Assembly: GCA_032622095.1 (NCBI GenBank)
Contig: CP136064.1
Span: 1 to 64,000 of the forward strand
Length of the DNA stretch: 64,000 nt
Direction of reading: 5' to 3'
DNA from: Siphonodentalium dalli
Taxonomy: Eukaryota; Mollusca; Scaphopoda; Gadilida; Siphonodentaliidae
The notes under the pieces were generated by a model, which saw only the letters and a list, made by a program, of their open reading frames with translations, was not told the DNA's origin and did not search any database. Below, in pieces: positions 44,501 to 59,841 of this stretch. The position numbers and the translations under genes were made by a program. Numbering within the stretch: the stretch's first letter is position 1; each line of letters begins with the position of its first letter.

Positions 44501-47500
44501 GGTGGAGTACGGTTGGATATTTTCAATTTTGCGCATGTTTCTCCATACCGCGCCATGTCAAATCTGGCCATATCCGAATCGGGTTGTCATTTACAATGAC
44601 TGCAGAAAATAAATATCTTCATGTTGGAATGCAAATGTATGTTTAAAGGAATAGATGTATCTCAACTTAAAGGGACATAAGTAACACAGTCACCAACTTA
44701 AAGAGGTGTCTGATTTAGAATGGTTCCATGGTGGAGTACGGTTGGATATTTTCTACTTGGCGCATGTTTCTCCATACCGCGCCATGTCAAATCTGGCCAT
44801 ATCCGAATCGGGTTGTCATTTACAATGACTGCAGAAAATATATATCTTCATGGTGGAATGCAAATGTATGTTTAAAGGAACAGATGTATCTCAACTTAAA
44901 GGGACATAAGTAACACAGTCACCAACTTTAAGGGGTATCTGCTATAGACTGGTTCCATGGTGGAGTACGGTTGGATATTTTCAATTTGGCGCATGTTTCT
45001 CCATACCGCGCCATGTCAAATCTGGCCATATCCGAATCGGGTTGTCATTTACAATGACTGCAGAAAATATATATCTTCATGTTGGAATGCAAATGTATGT
45101 TTAAAGGAACAGATGTATCTCAACTTAAAGGGACATAAGTAACACCGTCACCAACTTTAAGGGGTATCTGCTATAGACTGGTTACATGGTGGAGTACGGT
45201 TGGATATTTTCAATTTTGCGCATGTTTCTCCATACCGCGCCATGTCAAATCTGGCCATATCCGAATCGGGTTGTCATTTACAATGACTACAGAAAATAAA
45301 TATCTTCATGTTGGAATGCAAATGTATGTTTAAAGGAACAGATGTAACTCAACTTAAAGGAACATAAGTAACACAGTCACCAACTTAAAGAGGTGTCTGA
45401 TTTAGACTGGTTCCATGGTGGAGTACGGTTGGATATTTTCTATTTGGCGCATGTTTCTCCATACCGCGCCATGTCAAATCTGGCCATATCCGAATCGGGT
45501 TGTCATTTACAATGACTACAGAAAATAAATATCTTCATGTTGGAATGCAAATGTATGTTTAAAGGAACAGATGTATCTCAACTTAAAGGGACATAAGTAA
45601 CACAGTTACCAACTTTAAGGGGTATCTGCTATAGACTGGTTCCATGGTGGAGTACGGTTGGATATTTTCTATTTGGCGCATGTTTCTCCATACCGCGCCA
45701 TGTCAAATCTGGCCATATCCGAATCGGGTTGTCATTTACAATGACTACAGAAAATAAATATCTTCATGTTGGAATGCAAATGTATGTTTAAAGAAACAGA
45801 TGTATCTCAACTTAAAGGGACATAAGTAACACAGTCACCAACTTTAAGGGGTATCTGCTATAGACTGGTTCCATGGTGGAGTACTGTTGGATATTTTCAA
45901 TTTGGCGCATGTTTCTCCCTACCGCGCCATGTCAAATCTGGCCATATCCGAATCGGGTTGTCATTTACAATGACTACAGAAAATAAATATCTTCATGTTG
46001 GAATGCAAATGTATGTTTAAAGGAACAGATGTATCTCAACTTAAAGGGACATAAGTAACACAGTCACCAACTTTAAGGGGTATCTGCTATAGACTGGTTC
46101 CATGGTGGAGTACGGTTGGATATTTTCAATTTGGCGCATGTTTTTCCATACCGCGCCATGTCAAATCTGGCCATATCCGAATCGGGTTGTCATTTACAAT
46201 GACTACAGAAAATAAATATCTTCATGTTGGAAAGCAAATGTATGTTTAAAGGAACAGATGTATCTCAACTTAAAGGGACATAAGTAACACAGTCACCAAC
46301 TTAAAGGGGTATCTGCTATAGACTGGTTCCATGGTGGAGTACGGTTGGATATTTTCCATTTGGCGCATGTTTCTCCATACCGCGCCATGTCAAATCTGGC
46401 CATATCCGAATCGGGTTGTCATTTACAATGACTACAGAAAATAAATATCTTCATGTTGGAATGCAAATGTATGTTTAAAGGAACAGATGTATCTCAACTT
46501 AAAGGGACATAAGTAACACAGTCACCAACTTTAAGGGGTATCTGCTATAGACTGGTTCCATGGTGGAGTACGGTTGGATATTTTCTATTTGGCGCATGTT
46601 TCTCCATACCGCGCCATGTCAAATCTGGCCATATCCGAATCGGGTTGTCATTTACAATGACTGCAGAAAATATATATCTTCATGTTGGAATGCAAATGTA
46701 TGTTTAAAGGAACAGATGTATCTCAACTTAAAGGGACATAAGTAACACCGTCACCAACTTTAAGGGGTATCTGCTATAGACTGGTTACATGGTGGAGTAC
46801 GGTTGGATATTTTCAATTTGGCGCATGTTTCTCCATACCGCGCCATGTCAAATCTGGCCATATCCGAATCGGGTTGTCATTTACAATGACTGCAGAAAAT
46901 ATATATCTTCATGGTGGAATGCAAATGAATGTTTAAAGGAACAGATGTATCTCAACTTAAAGGGACATAAGTAACACCGTCACCAACTTGAAGGGGTATC
47001 TGCTATAGACTGGTTACATGGTGGAGTACGGTTGGATATTTTCAATTTTGCGCATGTTTCTCCATACCGCGCCATGTCAAATCTGGCCATATCCGAATCG
47101 GGTTGTCATTTACAATGACTGCAGAAAATAAATATCTTCATGTTGGAATGCAAATGTATGTTTAAAGGAATAGATGTATCTCAACTTAAAGGGACATAAG
47201 TAACACAGTCACCAACTTAAAGAGGTGTCTGATTTAGAATGGTTCCATGGTGGAGTACGGTTGGATATTTTCTACTTGGCGCATGTTTCTCCATACCGCG
47301 CCATGTCAAATCTGGCCATATCCGAATCGGGTTGTCATTTACAATGACTGCAGAAAATATATATCTTCATGGTGGAATGCAAATGTATGTTTAAAGGAAC
47401 AGATGTATCTCAACTTAAAGGGACATAAGTAACACAGTCACCAACTTTAAGGGGTATCTGCTATAGACTGGTTCCATGGTGGAGTACGGTTGGATATTTT

Positions 47501-50500
47501 CAATTTGGCGCATGTTTCTCCATACCGCGCCATGTCAAATCTGGCCATATCCGAATCGGGTTGTCATTTACAATGACTGCAGAAAATATATATCTTCATG
47601 TTGGAATGCAAATGTATGTTTAAAGGAACAGATGTATCTCAACTTAAAGGGACATAAGTAACACCGTCACCAACTTTAAGGGGTATCTGCTATAGACTGG
47701 TTACATGGTGGAGTACGGTTGGATATTTTCAATTTTGCGCATGTTTCTCCATACCGCGCCATGTCAAATCTGGCCATATCCGAATCGGGTTGTCATTTAC
47801 AATGACTACAGAAAATAAATATCTTCATGTTGGAATGCAAATGTATGTTTAAAGGAACAGATGTAACTCAACTTAAAGGAACATAAGTAACACAGTCACC
47901 AACTTAAAGAGGTGTCTGATTTAGACTGGTTCCATGGTGGAGTACGGTTGGATATTTTCTATTTGGCGCATGTTTCTCCATACCGCGCCATGTCAAATCT
48001 GGCCATATCCGAATCGGGTTGTCATTTACAATGACTACAGAAAATAAATATCTTCATGTTGGAATGCAAATGTATGTTTAAAGGAACAGATGTATCTCAA
48101 CTTAAAGGGACATAAGTAACACAGTTACCAACTTTAAGGGGTATCTGCTATAGACTGGTTCCATGGTGGAGTACGGTTGGATATTTTCTATTTGGCGCAT
48201 GTTTCTCCATACCGCGCCATGTCAAATCTGGCCATATCCGAATCGGGTTGTCATTTACAATGACTACAGAAAATAAATATCTTCATGTTGGAATGCAAAT
48301 GTATGTTTAAAGAAACAGATGTATCTCAACTTAAAGGGACATAAGTAACACAGTCACCAACTTTAAGGGGTATCTGCTATAGACTGGTTCCATGGTGGAG
48401 TACTGTTGGATATTTTCAATTTGGCGCATGTTTCTCCCTACCGCGCCATGTCAAATCTGGCCATATCCGAATCGGGTTGTCATTTACAATGACTACAGAA
48501 AATAAATATCTTCATGTTGGAATGCAAATGTATGTTTAAAGGAACAGATGTATCTCAACTTAAAGGGACATAAGTAACACAGTCACCAACTTTAAGGGGT
48601 ATCTGCTATAGACTGGTTCCATGGTGGAGTACGGTTGGATATTTTCAATTTGGCGCATGTTTTTCCATACCGCGCCATGTCAAATCTGGCCATATCCGAA
48701 TCGGGTTGTCATTTACAATGACTACAGAAAATAAATATCTTCATGTTGGAAAGCAAATGTATGTTTAAAGGAACAGATGTATCTCAACTTAAAGGGACAT
48801 AAGTAACACAGTCACCAACTTAAAGGGGTATCTGCTATAGACTGGTTCCATGGTGGAGTACGGTTGGATATTTTCCATTTGGCGCATGTTTCTCCATACC
48901 GCGCCATGTCAAATCTGGCCATATCCGAATCGGGTTGTCATTTACAATGACTACAGAAAATAAATATCTTCATGTTGGAATGCAAATGTATGTTTAAAGG
49001 AACAGATGTATCTCAACTTAAAGGGACATAAGTAACACAGTCACCAACTTTAAGGGGTATCTGCTATAGACTGGTTCCATGGTGGAGTACGGTTGGATAT
49101 TTTCTATTTGGCGCATGTTTCTCCATACCGCGCCATGTCAAATCTGGCCATATCCGAATCGGGTTGTCATTTACAATGACTGCAGAAAATATATATCTTC
49201 ATGTTGGAATGCAAATGTATGTTTAAAGGAACAGATGTATCTCAACTTAAAGGGACATAAGTAACACCGTCACCAACTTTAAGGGGTATCTGCTATAGAC
49301 TGGTTACATGGTGGAGTACGGTTGGATATTTTCAATTTGGCGCATGTTTCTCCATACCGCGCCATGTCAAATCTGGCCATATCCGAATCGGGTTGTCATT
49401 TACAATGACTGCAGAAAATATATATCTTCATGGTGGAATGCAAATGAATGTTTAAAGGAACAGATGTATCTCAACTTAAAGGGACATAAGTAACACCGTC
49501 ACCAACTTGAAGGGGTATCTGCTATAGACTGGTTACATGGTGGAGTACGGTTGGATATTTTCAATTTTGCGCATGTTTCTCCATACCGCGCCATGTCAAA
49601 TCTGGCCATATCCGAATCGGGTTGTCATTTACAATGACTGCAGAAAATAAATATCTTCATGTTGGAATGCAAATGTATGTTTAAAGGAATAGATGTATCT
49701 CAACTTAAAGGGACATAAGTAACACAGTCACCAACTTAAAGAGGTGTCTGATTTAGAATGGTTCCATGGTGGAGTACGGTTGGATATTTTCTACTTGGCG
49801 CATGTTTCTCCATACCGCGCCATGTCAAATCTGGCCATATCCGAATCGGGTTGTCATTTACAATGACTGCAGAAAATATATATCTTCATGGTGGAATGCA
49901 AATGTATGTTTAAAGGAACAGATGTATCTCAACTTAAAGGGACATAAGTAACACAGTCACCAACTTTAAGGGGTATCTGCTATAGACTGGTTCCATGGTG
50001 GAGTACGGTTGGATATTTTCAATTTGGCGCATGTTTCTCCATACCGCGCCATGTCAAATCTGGCCATATCCGAATCGGGTTGTCATTTACAATGACTGCA
50101 GAAAATATATATCTTCATGTTGGAATGCAAATGTATGTTTAAAGGAACAGATGTATCTCAACTTAAAGGGACATAAGTAACACCGTCACCAACTTTAAGG
50201 GGTATCTGCTATAGACTGGTTACATGGTGGAGTACGGTTGGATATTTTCAATTTTGCGCATGTTTCTCCATACCGCGCCATGTCAAATCTGGCCATATCC
50301 GAATCGGGTTGTCATTTACAATGACTACAGAAAATAAATATCTTCATGTTGGAATGCAAATGTATGTTTAAAGGAACAGATGTAACTCAACTTAAAGGAA
50401 CATAAGTAACACAGTCACCAACTTAAAGAGGTGTCTGATTTAGACTGGTTCCATGGTGGAGTACGGTTGGATATTTTCTATTTGGCGCATGTTTCTCCAT

Positions 50501-53500
50501 ACCGCGCCATGTCAAATCTGGCCATATCCGAATCGGGTTGTCATTTACAATGACTACAGAAAATAAATATCTTCATGTTGGAATGCAAATGTATGTTTAA
50601 AGGAACAGATGTATCTCAACTTAAAGGGACATAAGTAACACAGTTACCAACTTTAAGGGGTATCTGCTATAGACTGGTTCCATGGTGGAGTACGGTTGGA
50701 TATTTTCTATTTGGCGCATGTTTCTCCATACCGCGCCATGTCAAATCTGGCCATATCCGAATCGGGTTGTCATTTACAATGACTACAGAAAATAAATATC
50801 TTCATGTTGGAATGCAAATGTATGTTTAAAGAAACAGATGTATCTCAACTTAAAGGGACATAAGTAACACAGTCACCAACTTTAAGGGGTATCTGCTATA
50901 GACTGGTTCCATGGTGGAGTACTGTTGGATATTTTCAATTTGGCGCATGTTTCTCCCTACCGCGCCATGTCAAATCTGGCCATATCCGAATCGGGTTGTC
51001 ATTTACAATGACTACAGAAAATAAATATCTTCATGTTGGAATGCAAATGTATGTTTAAAGGAACAGATGTATCTCAACTTAAAGGGACATAAGTAACACA
51101 GTCACCAACTTTAAGGGGTATCTGCTATAGACTGGTTCCATGGTGGAGTACGGTTGGATATTTTCAATTTGGCGCATGTTTTTCCATACCGCGCCATGTC
51201 AAATCTGGCCATATCCGAATCGGGTTGTCATTTACAATGACTACAGAAAATAAATATCTTCATGTTGGAAAGCAAATGTATGTTTAAAGGAACAGATGTA
51301 TCTCAACTTAAAGGGACATAAGTAACACAGTCACCAACTTAAAGGGGTATCTGCTATAGACTGGTTCCATGGTGGAGTACGGTTGGATATTTTCCATTTG
51401 GCGCATGTTTCTCCATACCGCGCCATGTCAAATCTGGCCATATCCGAATCGGGTTGTCATTTACAATGACTACAGAAAATAAATATCTTCATGTTGGAAT
51501 GCAAATGTATGTTTAAAGGAACAGATGTATCTCAACTTAAAGGGACATAAGTAACACAGTCACCAACTTTAAGGGGTATCTGCTATAGACTGGTTCCATG
51601 GTGGAGTACGGTTGGATATTTTCTATTTGGCGCATGTTTCTCCATACCGCGCCATGTCAAATCTGGCCATATCCGAATCGGGTTGTCATTTACAATGACT
51701 GCAGAAAATATATATCTTCATGTTGGAATGCAAATGTATGTTTAAAGGAACAGATGTATCTCAACTTAAAGGGACATAAGTAACACCGTCACCAACTTTA
51801 AGGGGTATCTGCTATAGACTGGTTACATGGTGGAGTACGGTTGGATATTTTCAATTTGGCGCATGTTTCTCCATACCGCGCCATGTCAAATCTGGCCATA
51901 TCCGAATCGGGTTGTCATTTACAATGACTGCAGAAAATATATATCTTCATGGTGGAATGCAAATGAATGTTTAAAGGAACAGATGTATCTCAACTTAAAG
52001 GGACATAAGTAACACCGTCACCAACTTGAAGGGGTATCTGCTATAGACTGGTTACATGGTGGAGTACGGTTGGATATTTTCAATTTTGCGCATGTTTCTC
52101 CATACCGCGCCATGTCAAATCTGGCCATATCCGAATCGGGTTGTCATTTACAATGACTGCAGAAAATAAATATCTTCATGTTGGAATGCAAATGTATGTT
52201 TAAAGGAATAGATGTATCTCAACTTAAAGGGACATAAGTAACACAGTCACCAACTTAAAGAGGTGTCTGATTTAGAATGGTTCCATGGTGGAGTACGGTT
52301 GGATATTTTCTACTTGGCGCATGTTTCTCCATACCGCGCCATGTCAAATCTGGCCATATCCGAATCGGGTTGTCATTTACAATGACTGCAGAAAATATAT
52401 ATCTTCATGGTGGAATGCAAATGTATGTTTAAAGGAACAGATGTATCTCAACTTAAAGGGACATAAGTAACACAGTCACCAACTTTAAGGGGTATCTGCT
52501 ATAGACTGGTTCCATGGTGGAGTACGGTTGGATATTTTCAATTTGGCGCATGTTTCTCCATACCGCGCCATGTCAAATCTGGCCATATCCGAATCGGGTT
52601 GTCATTTACAATGACTGCAGAAAATATATATCTTCATGTTGGAATGCAAATGTATGTTTAAAGGAACAGATGTATCTCAACTTAAAGGGACATAAGTAAC
52701 ACCGTCACCAACTTTAAGGGGTATCTGCTATAGACTGGTTACATGGTGGAGTACGGTTGGATATTTTCAATTTTGCGCATGTTTCTCCATACCGCGCCAT
52801 GTCAAATCTGGCCATATCCGAATCGGGTTGTCATTTACAATGACTACAGAAAATAAATATCTTCATGTTGGAATGCAAATGTATGTTTAAAGGAACAGAT
52901 GTAACTCAACTTAAAGGAACATAAGTAACACAGTCACCAACTTAAAGAGGTGTCTGATTTAGACTGGTTCCATGGTGGAGTACGGTTGGATATTTTCTAT
53001 TTGGCGCATGTTTCTCCATACCGCGCCATGTCAAATCTGGCCATATCCGAATCGGGTTGTCATTTACAATGACTACAGAAAATAAATATCTTCATGTTGG
53101 AATGCAAATGTATGTTTAAAGGAACAGATGTATCTCAACTTAAAGGGACATAAGTAACACAGTTACCAACTTTAAGGGGTATCTGCTATAGACTGGTTCC
53201 ATGGTGGAGTACGGTTGGATATTTTCTATTTGGCGCATGTTTCTCCATACCGCGCCATGTCAAATCTGGCCATATCCGAATCGGGTTGTCATTTACAATG
53301 ACTACAGAAAATAAATATCTTCATGTTGGAATGCAAATGTATGTTTAAAGAAACAGATGTATCTCAACTTAAAGGGACATAAGTAACACAGTCACCAACT
53401 TTAAGGGGTATCTGCTATAGACTGGTTCCATGGTGGAGTACTGTTGGATATTTTCAATTTGGCGCATGTTTCTCCCTACCGCGCCATGTCAAATCTGGCC

Positions 53501-54116
53501 ATATCCGAATCGGGTTGTCATTTACAATGACTACAGAAAATAAATATCTTCATGTTGGAATGCAAATGTATGTTTAAAGGAACAGATGTATCTCAACTTA
53601 AAGGGACATAAGTAACACAGTCACCAACTTTAAGGGGTATCTGCTATAGACTGGTTCCATGGTGGAGTACGGTTGGATATTTTCAATTTGGCGCATGTTT
53701 TTCCATACCGCGCCATGTCAAATCTGGCCATATCCGAATCGGGTTGTCATTTACAATGACTACAGAAAATAAATATCTTCATGTTGGAAAGCAAATGTAT
53801 GTTTAAAGGAACAGATGTATCTCAACTTAAAGGGACATAAGTAACACAGTCACCAACTTAAAGGGGTATCTGCTATAGACTGGTTCCATGGTGGAGTACG
53901 GTTGGATATTTTCCATTTGGCGCATGTTTCTCCATACCGCGCCATGTCAAATCTGGCCATATCCGTATCGGGTTGTCATTTACAATGACTACAGAAAATA
54001 AATATCTTCATGTTGGAATGCAAATGTATGTTTAAAGGAACAGATGTATCTCAACTTAAAGGGACATAAGTAACACAGTCACCAACTTTAAGGGGTATCT
54101 GCTATAGACTGGTTCC

Positions 54117-54803
54117 ATGGTGGAGTACGGTTGGATATTTTCTATTTGGCGCATGTTTCTCCATACCGCGCCATGTCAAATCTGGCCATATCCGAATCGG
54201 GTTGTCATTTACAATGACTGCAGAAAATATATATCTTCATGTTGGAATGCAAATGTATGTTTAAAGGAACAGATGTATCTCAACTTAAAGGGACATAAGT
54301 AACACCGTCACCAACTTTAAGGGGTATCTGCTATAGACTGGTTACATGGTGGAGTACGGTTGGATATTTTCAATTTGGCGCATGTTTCTCCATACCGCGC
54401 CATGTCAAATCTGGCCATATCCGAATCGGGTTGTCATTTACAATGACTGCAGAAAATATATATCTTCATGGTGGAATGCAAATGAATGTTTAAAGGAACA
54501 GATGTATCTCAACTTAAAGGGACATAAGTAACACCGTCACCAACTTAAAGGGGTATCTGCTATAGACTGGTTCCATGGTGGAGTACGGTTGGATATTTTC
54601 CATTTGGCGCATGTTTCTCCATACCGCGCCATGTCAAATCTGGCCATATCCGAATCGGGTTGTCATTTACAATGACTACAGAAAATAAATATCTTCATGT
54701 TGGAATGCAAATGTATGTTTAAAGGAACAGATGTATCTCAACTTAAAGGGACATAAGTAACACAGTCACCAACTTTAAGGGGTATCTGCTATAGACTGGT
54801 TCC
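54117..54803 (+). repeat. Three-monomer insertion at an unequal-exchange junction (m1-m2-m11)
   Basis: After m1 (54117) and m2 (54346) the sequence goes to m11 (54575) and then m1 (54804), not to m3. The m2 tail begins ACACCGTCACC, typical of m2, then continues AACTTAAAGGGG, typical of m10, which normally precedes m11. The exchange point lies in the 11 bases GTCACCAACTT at 54536-54546. It is the junction of a 14-monomer tandem duplication. Confidence 0.88.
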
Positions 54804-57800
54804 ATGGTGGAGTACGGTTGGATATTTTCTATTTGGCGCATGTTTCTCCATACCGCGCCATGTCAAATCTGGCCATATCCGAATCGGGTTGTCATTTACA
54901 ATGACTGCAGAAAATATATATCTTCATGTTGGAATGCAAATGTATGTTTAAAGGAACAGATGTATCTCAACTTAAAGGGACATAAGTAACACCGTCACCA
55001 ACTTTAAGGGGTATCTGCTATAGACTGGTTACATGGTGGAGTACGGTTGGATATTTTCAATTTGGCGCATGTTTCTCCATACCGCGCCATGTCAAATCTG
55101 GCCATATCCGAATCGGGTTGTCATTTACAATGACTGCAGAAAATATATATCTTCATGGTGGAATGCAAATGAATGTTTAAAGGAACAGATGTATCTCAAC
55201 TTAAAGGGACATAAGTAACACCGTCACCAACTTGAAGGGGTATCTGCTATAGACTGGTTACATGGTGGAGTACGGTTGGATATTTTCAATTTTGCGCATG
55301 TTTCTCCATACCGCGCCATGTCAAATCTGGCCATATCCGAATCGGGTTGTCATTTACAATGACTGCAGAAAATAAATATCTTCATGTTGGAATGCAAATG
55401 TATGTTTAAAGGAATAGATGTATCTCAACTTAAAGGGACATAAGTAACACAGTCACCAACTTAAAGAGGTGTCTGATTTAGAATGGTTCCATGGTGGAGT
55501 ACGGTTGGATATTTTCTACTTGGCGCATGTTTCTCCATACCGCGCCATGTCAAATCTGGCCATATCCGAATCGGGTTGTCATTTACAATGACTGCAGAAA
55601 ATATATATCTTCATGGTGGAATGCAAATGTATGTTTAAAGGAACAGATGTATCTCAACTTAAAGGGACATAAGTAACACAGTCACCAACTTTAAGGGGTA
55701 TCTGCTATAGACTGGTTCCATGGTGGAGTACGGTTGGATATTTTCAATTTGGCGCATGTTTCTCCATACCGCGCCATGTCAAATCTGGCCATATCCGAAT
55801 CGGGTTGTCATTTACAATGACTGCAGAAAATATATATCTTCATGTTGGAATGCAAATGTATGTTTAAAGGAACAGATGTATCTCAACTTAAAGGGACATA
55901 AGTAACACCGTCACCAACTTTAAGGGGTATCTGCTATAGACTGGTTACATGGTGGAGTACGGTTGGATATTTTCAATTTTGCGCATGTTTCTCCATACCG
56001 CGCCATGTCAAATCTGGCCATATCCGAATCGGGTTGTCATTTACAATGACTACAGAAAATAAATATCTTCATGTTGGAATGCAAATGTATGTTTAAAGGA
56101 ACAGATGTAACTCAACTTAAAGGAACATAAGTAACACAGTCACCAACTTAAAGAGGTGTCTGATTTAGACTGGTTCCATGGTGGAGTACGGTTGGATATT
56201 TTCTATTTGGCGCATGTTTCTCCATACCGCGCCATGTCAAATCTGGCCATATCCGAATCGGGTTGTCATTTACAATGACTACAGAAAATAAATATCTTCA
56301 TGTTGGAATGCAAATGTATGTTTAAAGGAACAGATGTATCTCAACTTAAAGGGACATAAGTAACACAGTTACCAACTTTAAGGGGTATCTGCTATAGACT
56401 GGTTCCATGGTGGAGTACGGTTGGATATTTTCTATTTGGCGCATGTTTCTCCATACCGCGCCATGTCAAATCTGGCCATATCCGAATCGGGTTGTCATTT
56501 ACAATGACTACAGAAAATAAATATCTTCATGTTGGAATGCAAATGTATGTTTAAAGAAACAGATGTATCTCAACTTAAAGGGACATAAGTAACACAGTCA
56601 CCAACTTTAAGGGGTATCTGCTATAGACTGGTTCCATGGTGGAGTACTGTTGGATATTTTCAATTTGGCGCATGTTTCTCCCTACCGCGCCATGTCAAAT
56701 CTGGCCATATCCGAATCGGGTTGTCATTTACAATGACTACAGAAAATAAATATCTTCATGTTGGAATGCAAATGTATGTTTAAAGGAACAGATGTATCTC
56801 AACTTAAAGGGACATAAGTAACACAGTCACCAACTTTAAGGGGTATCTGCTATAGACTGGTTCCATGGTGGAGTACGGTTGGATATTTTCAATTTGGCGC
56901 ATGTTTTTCCATACCGCGCCATGTCAAATCTGGCCATATCCGAATCGGGTTGTCATTTACAATGACTACAGAAAATAAATATCTTCATGTTGGAAAGCAA
57001 ATGTATGTTTAAAGGAACAGATGTATCTCAACTTAAAGGGACATAAGTAACACAGTCACCAACTTAAAGGGGTATCTGCTATAGACTGGTTCCATGGTGG
57101 AGTACGGTTGGATATTTTCCATTTGGCGCATGTTTCTCCATACCGCGCCATGTCAAATCTGGCCATATCCGTATCGGGTTGTCATTTACAATGACTACAG
57201 AAAATAAATATCTTCATGTTGGAATGCAAATGTATGTTTAAAGGAACAGATGTATCTCAACTTAAAGGGACATAAGTAACACAGTCACCAACTTTAAGGG
57301 GTATCTGCTATAGACTGGTTCCATGGTGGAGTACGGTTGGATATTTTCTATTTGGCGCATGTTTCTCCATACCGCGCCATGTCAAATCTGGCCATATCCG
57401 AATCGGGTTGTCATTTACAATGACTGCAGAAAATATATATCTTCATGTTGGAATGCAAATGTATGTTTAAAGGAACAGATGTATCTCAACTTAAAGGGAC
57501 ATAAGTAACACCGTCACCAACTTTAAGGGGTATCTGCTATAGACTGGTTACATGGTGGAGTACGGTTGGATATTTTCAATTTGGCGCATGTTTCTCCATA
57601 CCGCGCCATGTCAAATCTGGCCATATCCGAATCGGGTTGTCATTTACAATGACTGCAGAAAATATATATCTTCATGGTGGAATGCAAATGAATGTTTAAA
57701 GGAACAGATGTATCTCAACTTAAAGGGACATAAGTAACACCGTCACCAACTTGAAGGGGTATCTGCTATAGACTGGTTACATGGTGGAGTACGGTTGGAT

Positions 57801-59841
57801 ATTTTCAATTTTGCGCATGTTTCTCCATACCGCGCCATGTCAAATCTGGCCATATCCGAATCGGGTTGTCATTTACAATGACTGCAGAAAATAAATATCT
57901 TCATGTTGGAATGCAAATGTATGTTTAAAGGAATAGATGTATCTCAACTTAAAGGGACATAAGTAACACAGTCACCAACTTAAAGAGGTGTCTGATTTAG
58001 AATGGTTCCATGGTGGAGTACGGTTGGATATTTTCTACTTGGCGCATGTTTCTCCATACCGCGCCATGTCAAATCTGGCCATATCCGAATCGGGTTGTCA
58101 TTTACAATGACTGCAGAAAATATATATCTTCATGGTGGAATGCAAATGTATGTTTAAAGGAACAGATGTATCTCAACTTAAAGGGACATAAGTAACACAG
58201 TCACCAACTTTAAGGGGTATCTGCTATAGACTGGTTCCATGGTGGAGTACGGTTGGATATTTTCAATTTGGCGCATGTTTCTCCATACCGCGCCATGTCA
58301 AATCTGGCCATATCCGAATCGGGTTGTCATTTACAATGACTGCAGAAAATATATATCTTCATGTTGGAATGCAAATGTATGTTTAAAGGAACAGATGTAT
58401 CTCAACTTAAAGGGACATAAGTAACACCGTCACCAACTTTAAGGGGTATCTGCTATAGACTGGTTACATGGTGGAGTACGGTTGGATATTTTCAATTTTG
58501 CGCATGTTTCTCCATACCGCGCCATGTCAAATCTGGCCATATCCGAATCGGGTTGTCATTTACAATGACTACAGAAAATAAATATCTTCATGTTGGAATG
58601 CAAATGTATGTTTAAAGGAACAGATGTAACTCAACTTAAAGGAACATAAGTAACACAGTCACCAACTTAAAGAGGTGTCTGATTTAGACTGGTTCCATGG
58701 TGGAGTACGGTTGGATATTTTCTATTTGGCGCATGTTTCTCCATACCGCGCCATGTCAAATCTGGCCATATCCGAATCGGGTTGTCATTTACAATGACTA
58801 CAGAAAATAAATATCTTCATGTTGGAATGCAAATGTATGTTTAAAGGAACAGATGTATCTCAACTTAAAGGGACATAAGTAACACAGTTACCAACTTTAA
58901 GGGGTATCTGCTATAGACTGGTTCCATGGTGGAGTACGGTTGGATATTTTCTATTTGGCGCATGTTTCTCCATACCGCGCCATGTCAAATCTGGCCATAT
59001 CCGAATCGGGTTGTCATTTACAATGACTACAGAAAATAAATATCTTCATGTTGGAATGCAAATGTATGTTTAAAGAAACAGATGTATCTCAACTTAAAGG
59101 GACATAAGTAACACAGTCACCAACTTTAAGGGGTATCTGCTATAGACTGGTTCCATGGTGGAGTACTGTTGGATATTTTCAATTTGGCGCATGTTTCTCC
59201 CTACCGCGCCATGTCAAATCTGGCCATATCCGAATCGGGTTGTCATTTACAATGACTACAGAAAATAAATATCTTCATGTTGGAATGCAAATGTATGTTT
59301 AAAGGAACAGATGTATCTCAACTTAAAGGGACATAAGTAACACAGTCACCAACTTTAAGGGGTATCTGCTATAGACTGGTTCCATGGTGGAGTACGGTTG
59401 GATATTTTCAATTTGGCGCATGTTTTTCCATACCGCGCCATGTCAAATCTGGCCATATCCGAATCGGGTTGTCATTTACAATGACTACAGAAAATAAATA
59501 TCTTCATGTTGGAAAGCAAATGTATGTTTAAAGGAACAGATGTATCTCAACTTAAAGGGACATAAGTAACACAGTCACCAACTTAAAGGGGTATCTGCTA
59601 TAGACTGGTTCCATGGTGGAGTACGGTTGGATATTTTCCATTTGGCGCATGTTTCTCCATACCGCGCCATGTCAAATCTGGCCATATCCGAATCGGGTTG
59701 TCATTTACAATGACTACAGAAAATAAATATCTTCATGTTGGAATGCAAATGTATGTTTAAAGGAACAGATGTATCTCAACTTAAAGGGACATAAGTAACA
59801 CAGTCACCAACTTTAAGGGGTATCTGCTATAGACTGGTTCC
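54804..59841 (+). repeat. Two further 11-mer HOR copies (2 x 2519 bp)
   Basis: Units start at 54804 and 57323 with order m1 to m11. The m11 at 57094 carries the rare T at 57172 (CCGTATCGGG) also found at 53966, exactly 3206 bases upstream; the m11 copies at 54575 and 59613 do not have it. Confidence 0.92.

Larger units (their letters stand above)
39003..54116 (+). repeat. Six tandem copies of the 11-mer HOR (6 x 2519 bp)
   Basis: Units start at 39003, 41522, 44041, 46560, 49079 and 51598, each exactly 2519 bases = 11 x 229. Order within each is m1 to m11. The copies are nearly identical to the eye; the only private changes I caught are C for T at 42595 (CAGACGTATC in m5 of the second unit) and T for A at 53966 (CCGTATCGGG in m11 of the sixth). 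In contrast, monomers within a unit differ at many positions. High unit identity with divergent monomers is the classical sign of recent HOR amplification. Confidence 0.95.
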
